A stretch of DNA of 64,000 nt from Xanthomonas prunicola (GTDB taxonomy: Bacteria > Pseudomonadota > Gammaproteobacteria > Xanthomonadales > Xanthomonadaceae), in NCBI RefSeq assembly GCF_002846205.1, contig NZ_PHKV01000008.1, positions 1-64,000 of the forward strand. The letters are read 5' to 3'. The notes beneath the pieces were generated by a model, which made no database searches, was not told where the DNA came from, and was given only the letters and a program-made list of their open reading frames with translations. Positions 25,832-34,155 of this stretch are shown piece by piece; within the stretch, counting starts at the first letter, position 1; each line of letters begins with the position of its first letter. The position numbers and the translations under genes are program-made.

Positions 25832-26455
25832 ATGCATTGGGTCGACCCTGATTTCCTCCCCGCCACCCGCGGCACCCTGGCGCGTTTCCTGCTCAATCCC
25901 AAGGCCGATATCGATGGCCTGCTCCTCACCGATGGCACCGAAGTGCACACGCCGCCGCATCTGTCGGAGGCACTGCTGAAGGCACTCAAGCCTGGCAGCG
26001 CGCTCACCGTGCGTGGTCTCAAGCCGCGTGACGTGGACATGCTGGTGGCGTTGGCGATCGATCCTGAAGGTGGCAAGCGCATCCTGGATGAAGGCCCGCA
26101 TGGGCCGCATGCCAAGCCCAAACCCAAGCCGCCCGGCAAACCGCCCAAGCCGGAAGTCACCCAGCACAGCGGCACCATCACCCGGCTGCTGCACGGTCCG
26201 CACGGGCAGGTGCATGGCGTGCTGCTCGACGACGCGGTCACGGTGCGGTTTCCGCCGCACGCCGGTGGCGACTTCGCCAAACAGCTGGTGGTTGGCAAAC
26301 CACTGGTGGCCGAAGGCGATACCAAGGCCACGCCGCATGGTGTGCTGATCCATGCCCATGCCTTGGGCGGCAAGGCGGCGACGCTGAAGCAGATCGAGCA
26401 TCCGCCGCACGGGCCCGGGCACAAACCCAAACCCAAACCCAAACCCAAACACTAG
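25832..26455 (+). CDS. Second repeat-domain protein, cytoplasmic form with a Lys-Pro tail
   Basis: The 207-residue product carries the same domain twice (about residues 8-62 and 110-165), with RFLLNPKADIDGLLLTDGTE and the PPHL/PPHA motif. Unlike the preceding gene it has no signal peptide. The linker is HGPHAKPKPKPPGKPPKP, and the last residues are an alternating Lys-Pro run ending in His. Histidines are frequent (for example GPHGPH, HGPHGQVHG). Location and function are unknown; a metal- or nucleic acid-binding role for the basic tail is a guess. It lies 102 bases after the first copy. ATG 25832 has GGAG nine bases upstream. Confidence 0.72.
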   Translation: MHWVDPDFLPATRGTLARFLLNPKADIDGLLLTDGTEVHTPPHLSEALLKALKPGSALTVRGLKPRDVDMLVALAIDPEGGKRILDEGPHGPHAKPKPKPPGKPPKPEVTQHSGTITRLLHGPHGQVHGVLLDDAVTVRFPPHAGGDFAKQLVVGKPLVAEGDTKATPHGVLIHAHALGGKAATLKQIEHPPHGPGHKPKPKPKPKH

Positions 26456-26559
26456 GAGCCGGACATGCGGCCAACGCGCGCGGTTGAGATGCTCGCCCTC
26501 TGGTCTGCCACGCGCGCCGGCAGGCGCGCTGGCGTTACAACCGACAGTGGAGCATTGCC

Positions 26560-27783
26560 ATGCCGATGACCAAGGCCAGGCCACGCGGTACGCGCGCGCT
26601 GGAAGCACTGCACTTCAGCGTGGCCGATGTGCAGGACGGGCTGGGACCGTTCCTCAGCGTGTTCCTGCAATCCAAGGGCTGGTCGGTAGCGGCGATCGGC
26701 ACGGTGATGAGCGTGGGCGGCATTGCCGGCATGCTCGCCACCACGCCGGCCGGCGCGCTGGTCGATGCCACCCGGCGCAAACGTGCCGTGGTGGTGATCG
26801 GCTGCCTGGCGATCCTGCTTGCCACCGCGTTGATCTGGCTGCAACCCACCTCTTCCGGCGTGGTCGCCGCGCAGATCGCCTCGGCGTTGGCGGCGGCCGG
26901 CATTGGCCCGGCATTGACCGGGATTACCTTGGGGTTGGTGCACGCGCACGGCTTCGACCATCAACTGGCGCGCAATCAGGTGGCCAACCATGCCGGCAAT
27001 GTGCTCGCCGCGGTGCTGGCCGGCTGGTTGGGATGGCGCTACGGATTCGCTGCGGTGTTTCTGCTCACCGCGTTCTTCGGCGTCCTGGCGCTGGTGGCGG
27101 TGCTGGCGATTCCGGCTGCGGCCATCGACCACCGCGCAGCACGCGGCCTGGCAAGCAACAACGATGGCGATGCGCTCAGTGGCTGGCGCGTGTTGCTGAC
27201 CTGCCGCCCGTTGGCGCTGCTGGCGGTCACGTTGGGGCTGTTTCATCTGGGTAATGCAGCGATGCTGCCGCTGTACGGCATGGCAATCGTGGCGGCGCAT
27301 GCCGGCGACCCAAGTGCGTTGACCGCCACGACCATCGTGGTGGCACAGGCCACGATGGTCGTGGTCGCGCTGCTGGCGATGCGCTGGATCCGCGTGCACG
27401 GGCATTGGTGGGTCTTGCTGATGGCCTTTATGGCCCTGCCATTGCGTGCGCTGGTGGCGGCCTCGGTGATCCATGGCTGGGGCGTATTTCCGGTGCAGAT
27501 CCTCGATGGGCTCGGCGCAGGCCTGCAAAGCGTGGTGGTGCCGGCACTGGTCGCGCGGTTGTTGCAAGGCACTGGGCGCGTGAATGTCGGCCAGGGCGCA
27601 GTGATGACGGTGCAGGGTATCGGCGCGGCGCTGAGCCCGGCGTTCGGTGGCTGGCTGGCGCATGCCTTCGGTTACCGCACTGCGTTTCTGGCGTTGGGGG
27701 CGATTGCGTTGCTGGCGGTGGCCTTGTGGTCCGGCTGTCGCGGCATGTTGCAGACGGCGACCGCTGTGCAGATGGCGGCGTAA
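26560..27783 (+). CDS. Major facilitator superfamily transporter
   Basis: A 407-residue integral membrane protein with about twelve hydrophobic segments. The loop 2-3 motif GALVDATRRKRAVV corresponds to the MFS motif A (GxLaDrxGrkxxl). The N-terminus (ALEALHFSVADVQDGLGPFL) is typical of a group of drug/proton antiporter-like MFS proteins. The substrate cannot be read from sequence. It lies on the same strand about 100 bases after the repeat-domain genes and may or may not be co-transcribed. ATG 26560 is used; ATG 26566 is also in frame. Confidence 0.88.
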   Translation: MPMTKARPRGTRALEALHFSVADVQDGLGPFLSVFLQSKGWSVAAIGTVMSVGGIAGMLATTPAGALVDATRRKRAVVVIGCLAILLATALIWLQPTSSGVVAAQIASALAAAGIGPALTGITLGLVHAHGFDHQLARNQVANHAGNVLAAVLAGWLGWRYGFAAVFLLTAFFGVLALVAVLAIPAAAIDHRAARGLASNNDGDALSGWRVLLTCRPLALLAVTLGLFHLGNAAMLPLYGMAIVAAHAGDPSALTATTIVVAQATMVVVALLAMRWIRVHGHWWVLLMAFMALPLRALVAASVIHGWGVFPVQILDGLGAGLQSVVVPALVARLLQGTGRVNVGQGAVMTVQGIGAALSPAFGGWLAHAFGYRTAFLALGAIALLAVALWSGCRGMLQTATAVQMAA

Positions 27784-28124
27784 TCGCCACGCAGTGCGCG
27801 CACGTGCGTGCGACGCGATTGATGGCTGTTGCGGCTGGCGCTCGATCCACCGTAATGCACTGGCGAGGATGCCAAAGTGCGATATGTGCAAGCTCGAGAG
27901 ATGCCAAACAAGGCGCGCATCGAGCGTGCAGATAAGGCGGCACGCATGATCGCTTCAACGACCGCTGGCCGATGCGGTGTCTCTCGCCGTCGATCAAGCG
28001 CGGACACAATAGATCGACAGTGATCGTCGGACGTCTACGTGCCTCACTCAAGATCGCAACCGAAGCGTGGCAGTGCGGTTCCAATAGTGCGTGCGCCGCG
28101 GTGTCTCATTGCGTGCAAGCGTGC
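27784..28124. other. Intergenic stretch without recognisable gene
   Basis: About 340 bases separate the MFS gene from the convergent trmL gene. Short open frames are present but none has a ribosome binding site together with a plausible protein. No clear intrinsic terminator was seen, although the two genes converge here. Confidence 0.6.
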
Positions 28125-28601
28125 TTACTGGCCGCCAGCAAAATTCCATTGCCGCCAGGCTTCGAACACCATGACTGCCACGGTGTTGGACAGATTGAGG
28201 CTGCGGTTGTCCGGGCGCATCGGCAGACGGAGCCGGTGTTGCGGCGGAATCGACTCCAGCACCTCGGTCGGCAGGCCGCGGGTTTCCGGACCGAACAAAA
28301 ATGCATCGCCATCGGCGAACTGCGGTGTGTCGTAGCGCACCGTACTGCGGGTGCTCAGTGCAAACACGCGCTGGGGCGCGATTGCGGCCAGGGCGCTGGG
28401 CAGGTCGGCATGCACCTTGAGCGGTGCGTATTCGTGGTAGTCCAGGCCGGCGCGCTTGAGCTGCTTGTCGCTGAGGTCGAAGCCGAGCGGCTCGATCAGG
28501 TGCAGGCGCGCGCCGGTGTTGGCGCACAAGCGAATCACATTGCCCGTGTTGGGCGGAATTTCGGGCTGAAACAGGATGACATCGAGGACGGGTGCTGGCA
28601 T
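28125..28601 (-). CDS. trmL: tRNA (cytidine/uridine-2'-O-)-methyltransferase TrmL
   Basis: TrmL is a SPOUT-class enzyme methylating the ribose of the wobble base 34 in tRNA-Leu isoacceptors. The 158-residue product starts LDVILFQPEIPPNTGNVIRL and contains the trefoil-knot AdoMet site motifs LFGPETRGLP and LRLPMRPDNRSLNLSNTVAV, all family signatures. Length is normal (about 155). The open frame extends farther upstream through another gene, but ATG 28601 matches the family start. Confidence 0.93.
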   Translation of the reverse strand: MPAPVLDVILFQPEIPPNTGNVIRLCANTGARLHLIEPLGFDLSDKQLKRAGLDYHEYAPLKVHADLPSALAAIAPQRVFALSTRSTVRYDTPQFADGDAFLFGPETRGLPTEVLESIPPQHRLRLPMRPDNRSLNLSNTVAVMVFEAWRQWNFAGGQ

Positions 28602-28627
28602 GCGCGCAAGTGTAGCTGCGTGCGTGC

Positions 28628-29089
28628 TTAAAGGCCGATGGCGGCGTTGACCAGCGCTTCCAGCTCGGCCGGCGAGGGCTGCAGCTTCGGTGCCGGCAGG
28701 TTGACGATGACCTGGCCCATCAGCGCACCAATGGCGCCAGCTGCCTGGCTGGAGGCGGTCTGCGCGCTGGCGGCGGCGCTGCGCACGACCAGGTCGGCGC
28801 GCTGTTCGGCCGAAGGACGCACCTGCACCGCAGCCAGAGTGACGATACGCGGGCCGGCCTGGTCGGCAGCCAGCGCAGCCAGCTGTTCGACCGAAGGACG
28901 CACCTGCACGGCGGCCAGGGTGTGGATGTCGCTGTTGCGCTCCAGCGTCTGCTGGGCGATCTGGTCGGCGGCCGGGCGCACCTGCACGGTCTCCAGCGTG
29001 GTCAGGCTGGCGGCCTGGGCAAGACCGGTGAGGGTGGCGCCGGCGAACAGGGTGGCGGAGAGGGCGATGCGCAGGGTCTGGGTTTTCAT
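28628..29089 (-). CDS. Exported protein with a threefold repeated VQVRPSxEQ motif
   Basis: This 153-residue protein has a Sec signal (about 1-26, ending LAQAA). Three tandem units follow, each centred on TLxxVQVRP: LTTLETVQVRPAADQI, HTLAAVQVRPSVEQLAA and VTLAAVQVRPSAEQRAD. The units are about 30 residues apart (residues 29-115). The C-terminal part (about 125-153) has PAPKLQPSPAELEALVNAAI. No known domain is recognised. The gene lies just upstream of trmL on the same strand (26 bases apart) and is preceded by a long AT-rich stretch likely to hold its promoter. Confidence 0.7.
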   Translation of the reverse strand: MKTQTLRIALSATLFAGATLTGLAQAASLTTLETVQVRPAADQIAQQTLERNSDIHTLAAVQVRPSVEQLAALAADQAGPRIVTLAAVQVRPSAEQRADLVVRSAAASAQTASSQAAGAIGALMGQVIVNLPAPKLQPSPAELEALVNAAIGL

Positions 29090-29475
29090 GGCGAGGTCTC
29101 TTGGTGTAGTTAGTCAGTGGTGTGGTAGTAATGTAGTACACCGTTTCGGTAGGAACAAGAACTTTCGTCGTTCTTTTTATTTTGTTCAGCTGAAAGTCAG
29201 TTTATGGAGCTGTGGATGGTTGCGAGAGATATCAGAGCAAACGGTGTGCCAATCAAGGATCCTTGTTTTTAAAGGGTTTTCAGGTTCGTAGCAGTGTCCG
29301 CGTCCGGACACCCGGACGCGCTGCAGGACGGCGGACATCGCAGCCAGACGGGCGTCCGCACGCAAGGCAAGGCAGTTCAGTGCGCTGAATGGGTGGATTG
29401 CGGCGACCACCACGCGCCGAATCGTTGGCAGGCAACTGCGGCACAATCCGGCTCTCCCCACAGGTGTGATGACTT
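29090..29475. promoter_or_regulatory. AT-rich divergent intergenic region with GC-rich dyads
   Basis: This 386-base region separates two divergent genes. Bases 29100-29280 are strikingly AT-rich for this genome and probably contain the promoter of the repeat protein. Bases 29291-29337 are packed with GTCCG/CGGAC elements, including the perfect inverted repeat GCGTCCGG-ACAC-CCGGACGC (29300-29319) and an overlapping GTGTCC-N6-GGACAC. No gene is seen in it. The dyads could be an operator or a structured 5' leader. Confidence 0.45.
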
Positions 29476-29796
29476 ATGCGCGTACTGATGCTGTCTGTTC
29501 TGGTTGCCACCACCACCGCGGCTTGCACCTGGGTGCCGATCGAACAAAGCGGCAAAAGCGTGCAGGTGCTGCCCGCAGGCCCCGTGCCAGCGGGATGTCA
29601 GCAGCAGGGCGAAGTGGTGGTGACGGTCAAGAGCAAGGTCGGTTTCTACAACCGCAACCCGCTGCGTGTGCAGGAAGAGCTGGAAACACTGGCGCGCAAC
29701 GAGGCGCCTGGTGCCAATGCCAATGCGGTGCAGGCACAAGGTCAGCCAGCCGATGGCAGCCAGCGTTTCAACGCCTTCCGCTGCCCGCCGCGCTGA
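29476..29796 (+). CDS. Small lipoprotein, DUF4156-like
   Basis: The 106-residue product has a lipoprotein signal with lipobox TTAAC (Cys about residue 17). The mature part contains VLPAGPVPAGCQQQGEVVVT, VKSKVGFYNRNPLRVQEELE and TLARNEAPGANANAVQ, the pattern of DUF4156 proteins related to E. coli YjeI and RcsF-like small outer membrane lipoproteins. Three cysteines follow or include the lipidation site. Function is unknown. It sits about 100 bases before oleA on the same strand. Confidence 0.8.
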   Translation: MRVLMLSVLVATTTAACTWVPIEQSGKSVQVLPAGPVPAGCQQQGEVVVTVKSKVGFYNRNPLRVQEELETLARNEAPGANANAVQAQGQPADGSQRFNAFRCPPR

Positions 29797-29897
29797 ACCG
29801 TTGGGCTGGGGCGCTGGCGATTCAAATGTAAAGATGCGGTAAAACCAGCCAGCGGCTAGACTAGCGCCCCCTCGCCTGACGCCATGGCGCTACTTCG

Positions 29898-30914
29898 ATG
29901 CTCTTCCAGAATGTCTCCATTGCGGGACTGGCGCATGTTGATGCGCCGCACACGCTGACTTCCAAGGAAATCAACGAACGCCTGCAACCGACCTACGACC
30001 GCCTCGGGATCAAGACCGACGTGTTGGGCGACGTTGCCGGTATCCATGCACGGCGCTTGTGGGACCAGGATGTCCAGGCCTCGGACGCCGCCACCCAGGC
30101 TGCGCGCAAGGCGCTGATCGACGCCGGCATCGGCATCGAGAAGATCGGCCTGCTGGTCAACACCTCGGTGAGCCGCGACTACCTGGAGCCGTCCACCGCC
30201 TCCATCGTGTCCGGCAACCTGGGGGTGAGCGACCACTGCGTCACCTTCGACGTGGCCAACGCCTGCCTGGCCTTCATCAACGGCATGGACATCGCCGCGC
30301 GCATGCTTGAGCGCGGCGAGATCGACTACGCGCTGGTCGTGGATGGCGAAACCGCCAACCTGGTTTACGAAAAGACCCTTGAGCGTATGACCTCGCCGGA
30401 CGTCACCGAGGAAGAGTTCCGCAACGAACTCGCCGCGCTGACGCTGGGTTGCGGTGCAGCAGCCATGGTGATGGCGCGCACCGAGCTGGTCCCCGACGCC
30501 CCGCGCTACAAGGGCGGCGTGACCCGCTCGGCCACCGAGTGGAACAAGCTGTGCCGCGGCAACCTGGACCGCATGGTCACCGACACCCGGCTGCTGCTGA
30601 TCGAAGGCATCAAGTTGGCGCAGAAGACCTTCCTGGCTGCACGCCAGGTGCTGGGCTGGGCGGTGGACGAACTGGACCAGTTCGTGATCCACCAGGTCAG
30701 CCGACCGCACACCGCCGCATTCGTGAAGTCGTTTGGCATCGATCCGGCCAAGGTCATGACCATCTTCGGCGAACACGGCAACATCGGCCCGGCTTCGGTG
30801 CCGATCGTGTTGAGCAAGCTCAAGGAACTCGGCCGCCTGAAGAAGGGCGACCGGATTGCGCTGCTGGGCATCGGTTCGGGCTTGAACTGCTCGATGGCGG
30901 AAGTGGTTTGGTGA
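29898..30914 (+). CDS. oleA: OleA, thiolase for head-to-head acyl-CoA condensation
   Basis: OleA joins two fatty acyl-CoA molecules by a non-decarboxylative Claisen condensation to a beta-ketoacid, the first step of long-chain olefin synthesis. The 338-residue protein has the nucleophile C123 in VANACLAFING (C143 in the His-tagged X. campestris crystal-structure numbering) and the HQVSRPH histidine region. The late GEHGNIGPASVPIVL supplies the catalytic Asn. The start ATG 29898 has a weak ribosome binding site. oleB, oleC and oleD follow, but other genes are inserted between them. Confidence 0.95.
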   Translation: MLFQNVSIAGLAHVDAPHTLTSKEINERLQPTYDRLGIKTDVLGDVAGIHARRLWDQDVQASDAATQAARKALIDAGIGIEKIGLLVNTSVSRDYLEPSTASIVSGNLGVSDHCVTFDVANACLAFINGMDIAARMLERGEIDYALVVDGETANLVYEKTLERMTSPDVTEEEFRNELAALTLGCGAAAMVMARTELVPDAPRYKGGVTRSATEWNKLCRGNLDRMVTDTRLLLIEGIKLAQKTFLAARQVLGWAVDELDQFVIHQVSRPHTAAFVKSFGIDPAKVMTIFGEHGNIGPASVPIVLSKLKELGRLKKGDRIALLGIGSGLNCSMAEVVW

Positions 30915-30994
30915 GTGTTGCTGGCTTAGGCGCGGCATAAGCGTTGGTTGATGCCGCACTGAGTCGCCGCTTAGGAAAGAAAGTGGTAGAAAAG

Positions 30995-31029
30995 TTTCCT
31001 TATTGGCCCGACCGTCGGTTGTAAGGAAA
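30995..31029 (+). promoter_or_regulatory. Inverted repeat enclosing the ribosome binding site of the Fic gene
   Basis: TTTCCTTA (30995-31002) and TAAGGAAA (31022-31029) are perfect 8-bp arms, 19 bases apart; the right arm is itself the Shine-Dalgarno sequence of the following gene. Between them lies CCGAC-C-GTCGG. A related TTAGGAAAG lies just upstream at 30971-30979. Either a protein binds here, plausibly the Fic protein's own C-terminal winged helix, or the mRNA hairpin hides the ribosome site. Confidence 0.5.
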
Positions 31030-31032
31030 ACG

Positions 31033-32202
31033 ATGCCACATCGCACGACGGGTCATTACGTCTCCGGGGCCTTGGCCGCAAGCCGCTATCAGGCCTTCAT
31101 CCCGGATCCGTTACCGCCACAGCCCGCCTTGGATTTCACCGCGGCCGAGCTGGTGGCGCGCAAAGAGCGCGCCGACCAGGCGCTGGGACGGCTGGACGGC
31201 ATCACACTGATGCTGCCCGATCCGGAACTGTTTCTGTATCAGTACGTGCGCAAGGAAGCATTGCTATCGTCCCAGATCGAAGGGACGCAGTCGTCGCTGT
31301 CGGACCTGTTGTTGTTCGAAATGGACGCCGCGCCCGGTGTGCCCATCGACGATGTCGAAGAAGTCTCCAACTACGTTGCCGCGCTCAATCATGGACTTCG
31401 GCGCTTGCGCGAGGACGACTTTCCGCTATCGCTGAGGCTGTTGCGCGAAGTGCATGCCTTGCTCCTGCAGGGCGGGCGCGGAGCTGGCAAACAGCCGGGA
31501 GAATTTCGCCGAAATCAGGTCTGGATCGGTGGCGCGTCGCCCGCACTGGCACAGTTCGTCCCGCCACCACCGGATGCATTGCCTGCAGCGCTGGCTGCGC
31601 TCGAACAGTTTCTGCACGCCTTGCCCGGGCAGATGCCGCCGTTGGTGAAGGCAGCGCTTGCGCATGTGCAATTTGAGACCGTCCATCCCTTCAGCGATGG
31701 CAACGGGCGCCTGGGGCGCCTGCTGATCACCTTGATCCTGTGCAGCGAAGGCGTATTGCGCGCACCTAGCCTGTATCTGAGCCTGTACTTCAAACGTCGC
31801 CGTGCCGAGTATTACGACCGCCTCAATGCAGTCAGGACACGTGGCGATTGGGAAGGGTGGCTGGGCTTCTTTCTGGATGGCGTCGCGGAAACAGCGCAAC
31901 AGGCTGTCGATACGGCGCAGCGGCTGCTCGCGCTGTTGGCACGTGATCGCGCACGGATCACGGCGCTGGGTCAGCGTGCCGGCAACGTCGGGTTGGTGTT
32001 CGAGCACTTTGCACGCCGTGTCGTCTTGTCCGTGCCGCAGGTTGCGCCGCAGCTGTCGCTGAGCGCGCCGACCATCCGCGCGGCAATACGCACCCTTGAG
32101 CAACTGGACATCGTCAACGAACTCACCGGACAGCAGCGGCATCGCATCTTTGCGTACCAGGCCTACCTCAACATCCTCAGCGAAGGCGCGCAGCCGCTAT
32201 GA
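31033..32202 (+). CDS. Fic-domain protein with N-terminal inhibitory motif and C-terminal winged helix
   Basis: Fic proteins transfer AMP from ATP to target hydroxyl groups. The 389-residue product has the complete catalytic loop HPFSDGNGRLGR (218-229). A class II inhibitory motif, S-x-x-x-E-G (S79 to G84 in SSQIEG), lies ahead of it; its Glu normally blocks the ATP gamma-phosphate site. The C-terminus (about 320-385) resembles a winged helix-turn-helix (SLSAPTIRAAIRTLEQLDIV). ATG 31033 follows TAAGGAAAA. It interrupts the ole genes and has its own operator-like leader, so it looks like a later insertion. Target unknown. Confidence 0.9.
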   Translation: MPHRTTGHYVSGALAASRYQAFIPDPLPPQPALDFTAAELVARKERADQALGRLDGITLMLPDPELFLYQYVRKEALLSSQIEGTQSSLSDLLLFEMDAAPGVPIDDVEEVSNYVAALNHGLRRLREDDFPLSLRLLREVHALLLQGGRGAGKQPGEFRRNQVWIGGASPALAQFVPPPPDALPAALAALEQFLHALPGQMPPLVKAALAHVQFETVHPFSDGNGRLGRLLITLILCSEGVLRAPSLYLSLYFKRRRAEYYDRLNAVRTRGDWEGWLGFFLDGVAETAQQAVDTAQRLLALLARDRARITALGQRAGNVGLVFEHFARRVVLSVPQVAPQLSLSAPTIRAAIRTLEQLDIVNELTGQQRHRIFAYQAYLNILSEGAQPL

Positions 32203-32371
32203 CTGATGTAACGTGCGCGCTCTGTTGCGCCGCCGCCGATGGGGTCCGCGTGTCACTGTCGTGGCCGAGCGTACCGGTCGCACGTCAACATATTCATGAG
32301 AGAGATCCCGCTGCATTTGCAGATGCTGCGACAGGGCGCATTGCCTTGGATTCAACACAGTCGAGAAATCA

Positions 32372-33280
32372 ATGAACTACCCAGGCTATCCCTTCACCCC
32401 ACGGCGCCTCGATGTGCGGCCCGGCGTTGCGATGTCGTATCTGGACGAAGGTCCGCGCGATGGCGAGGTGGTCGTGATGCTGCACGGCAATCCGTCGTGG
32501 AGCTATTTGTGGCGGCATCTGGTCAGCGGTCTTTCCGATCGCTACCGCTGCATCGTGCCGGACCATATCGGCATGGGCCTGTCCGACAAGCCGGACGATG
32601 CGCCCGATGCGCAGCCGCGCTACGACTACACCCTGCAGTCGCGCGTCGACGATCTGGAGACCTTGTTGCGGCATCTGGGCATCACCGGCCCGGTCACGCT
32701 GGCGGTGCACGACTGGGGCGGCATGATCGGGTTCGGCTGGGCGTTGTCGCATCATGCGCAGGTCAAACGGTTGGTGATCACCAATACCGCCGCATTCCCG
32801 TTGCCGCCGGAAAAGCCGATGCCGTGGCAGATCGCGATGGGCCGCCATTGGCGACCGGGCGAGTGGTTCATCCGCTCGTTCAATGCGTTTTCGTCCGGTG
32901 CTTCATGGTTTGGCGTGTCGCGCCGCATGCCGTCGGCCGTGCGCCGCGCCTATGTCGCGCCCTACGACAACTGGCGCAATCGCATCTCCACGATCCGTTT
33001 CATGCAGGACATTCCGCTGTCGCCGGCCGACAGGGGGTGGTCGTTGCTGGAGCGCTCCGCACAGGCCTTGCCGTCGTTTGCCGACCGCCCTGCGTTCATC
33101 GCCTGGGGCCTGCGCGATATCTGTTTCGACAAGCACTTTCTGGCCGGTTTTCGCCGCGCATTGCCGAACGCAGAAGTGACTGCATTCGAGGATGCCAATC
33201 ACTACGTGCTGGAAGACAAGCACGAGGTGCTGGTGCCGGCGATTCGCGCGTTCGTGGACGCGCATCCTATTGAGGGCTGA
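32372..33280 (+). CDS. oleB: OleB, beta-lactone decarboxylase (alpha/beta-hydrolase fold)
   Basis: OleB removes CO2 from the cis-beta-lactone made by OleC, giving the olefin. It belongs to the haloalkane dehalogenase-like alpha/beta-hydrolases. The 302-residue product has HGNPSWSYLWR, the nucleophile D114 in VHDWGG, WGLRDICFDKHF and the C-terminal catalytic His in ANHYVLED. These agree with the X. campestris enzyme (Asp114). About 170 bases without a gene separate it from the Fic gene. Confidence 0.94.
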   Translation: MNYPGYPFTPRRLDVRPGVAMSYLDEGPRDGEVVVMLHGNPSWSYLWRHLVSGLSDRYRCIVPDHIGMGLSDKPDDAPDAQPRYDYTLQSRVDDLETLLRHLGITGPVTLAVHDWGGMIGFGWALSHHAQVKRLVITNTAAFPLPPEKPMPWQIAMGRHWRPGEWFIRSFNAFSSGASWFGVSRRMPSAVRRAYVAPYDNWRNRISTIRFMQDIPLSPADRGWSLLERSAQALPSFADRPAFIAWGLRDICFDKHFLAGFRRALPNAEVTAFEDANHYVLEDKHEVLVPAIRAFVDAHPIEG

Positions 33281-33452
33281 TTTGCATGGGCGACTTGCTA
33301 ACCGGTCTATCAGAGCAGCGTCCGCTGACGATAGTCATTGCCTCTCAAGCTTCTTAGCAGGAGCGCTCAGTGGCGCCTTTCTTCAGCATCGCGCTAGCGC
33401 CAAGCGTGCGTCGGATACATTTAGGCTAACTCTGCTTGAGGCCTTCTCAGGC

Positions 33453-33746
33453 ATGTATCCGACACCGTCGAACTGGCCTTCTAACGTCGACACAAGATTA
33501 CGGTCCGTCTATCCGAAGCTGGAGCAAGCCGTGGAGGCTTTTAGGCCTCATATTTCCTGGTGGAGGAAGCGATCCTTCAACCATGCATGGTTCCTCTACA
33601 GGCTGGGTGAGGAGGGGCGTGAGATCGATGTCCAGGTCTATCATCAGTACATGGAGTTCATTGAGGTGGGTCAGCCCTTCATTGATCCCCAAAAAGTTTT
33701 TAAGACGAATGTCCATCGACTGCTCACATTTGCGGCAAAAGCCTGA
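33453..33746 (+). CDS. Short AT-richer hypothetical protein, possibly a gene fragment
   Basis: The open frame codes for about 97 residues from ATG 33453: MYPTPSNWPSNVDTRL, KLEQAVEAFRPHISWW and QVYHQYMEFIEVGQPF. It looks like real protein and uses more A/T-ending codons than its neighbours. The frame extends upstream without a clear start, and a short protein-like stretch (DTFRLTLLEAFSG) precedes the ATG, so this may be the 3' end of a longer gene whose front was lost. The interval 33281-33452 has no other gene. No family is recognised. It lies between oleB and the convergent YkgJ-like gene. Confidence 0.4.
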   Translation: MYPTPSNWPSNVDTRLRSVYPKLEQAVEAFRPHISWWRKRSFNHAWFLYRLGEEGREIDVQVYHQYMEFIEVGQPFIDPQKVFKTNVHRLLTFAAKA

Positions 33747-33771
33747 AACTACAGGTTGAACTGCCGGTGTC

Positions 33772-34155
33772 TTATATCTCCGGCGGTGGATTTTTTTCGC
33801 TCTCACGCACGTCCGACCAGTCAGCCTCGGTCAGCGCATGCAGACCATGCGCCAGGCGCGACTTGTCGCATTGCGCACTGCGCTGCCCGAATTCCAGCGA
33901 CGCCGGCACGGCGGCGCAGGAGGACGGGCGGCGGTCGTGGATGCTGCAGCGGCTGTAGCGGCCGATGTCGGCATCCAGCGCAATGCAGCGTGGCTGCGAT
34001 TGCGAGGTGCCGCGCATCACGCGCTCGTGCGTACGCAAGGAGTCGGTCAGTTCGATCGGTACCCTGCCGCCCAATGCGGGATCGGCTTCGCTCCAGTGGA
34101 AACTGACGCGGAAATAGGCGCAGCAAGCGCCGCAGGTAAGGCAGGGGTGTGCCAT
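33772..34155 (-). CDS. YkgJ-family cysteine cluster protein
   Basis: The 127-residue product has an N-terminal CLTCGACC motif (Cys5, 8, 11, 12), with further cysteines at CIALD, CSIHDRRPSSC and QCDK. It belongs to the YkgJ/FliB-like zinc- or iron-chelating cysteine cluster family. Function is not known; members are thought to bind metal or an iron-sulphur cluster. It runs against the ole genes, converging with the fragment upstream and diverging from oleC. Confidence 0.85.
   Translation of the reverse strand: MAHPCLTCGACCAYFRVSFHWSEADPALGGRVPIELTDSLRTHERVMRGTSQSQPRCIALDADIGRYSRCSIHDRRPSSCAAVPASLEFGQRSAQCDKSRLAHGLHALTEADWSDVRESEKNPPPEI

Noticed and set aside
24923..26608. 561-codon minus-strand frame across the repeat-domain genes
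   Set aside because: It is a shadow of the two plus-strand genes, which have ribosome binding sites, a signal peptide and repeated domains; the minus frame is Arg/Gly-rich and lacks these.
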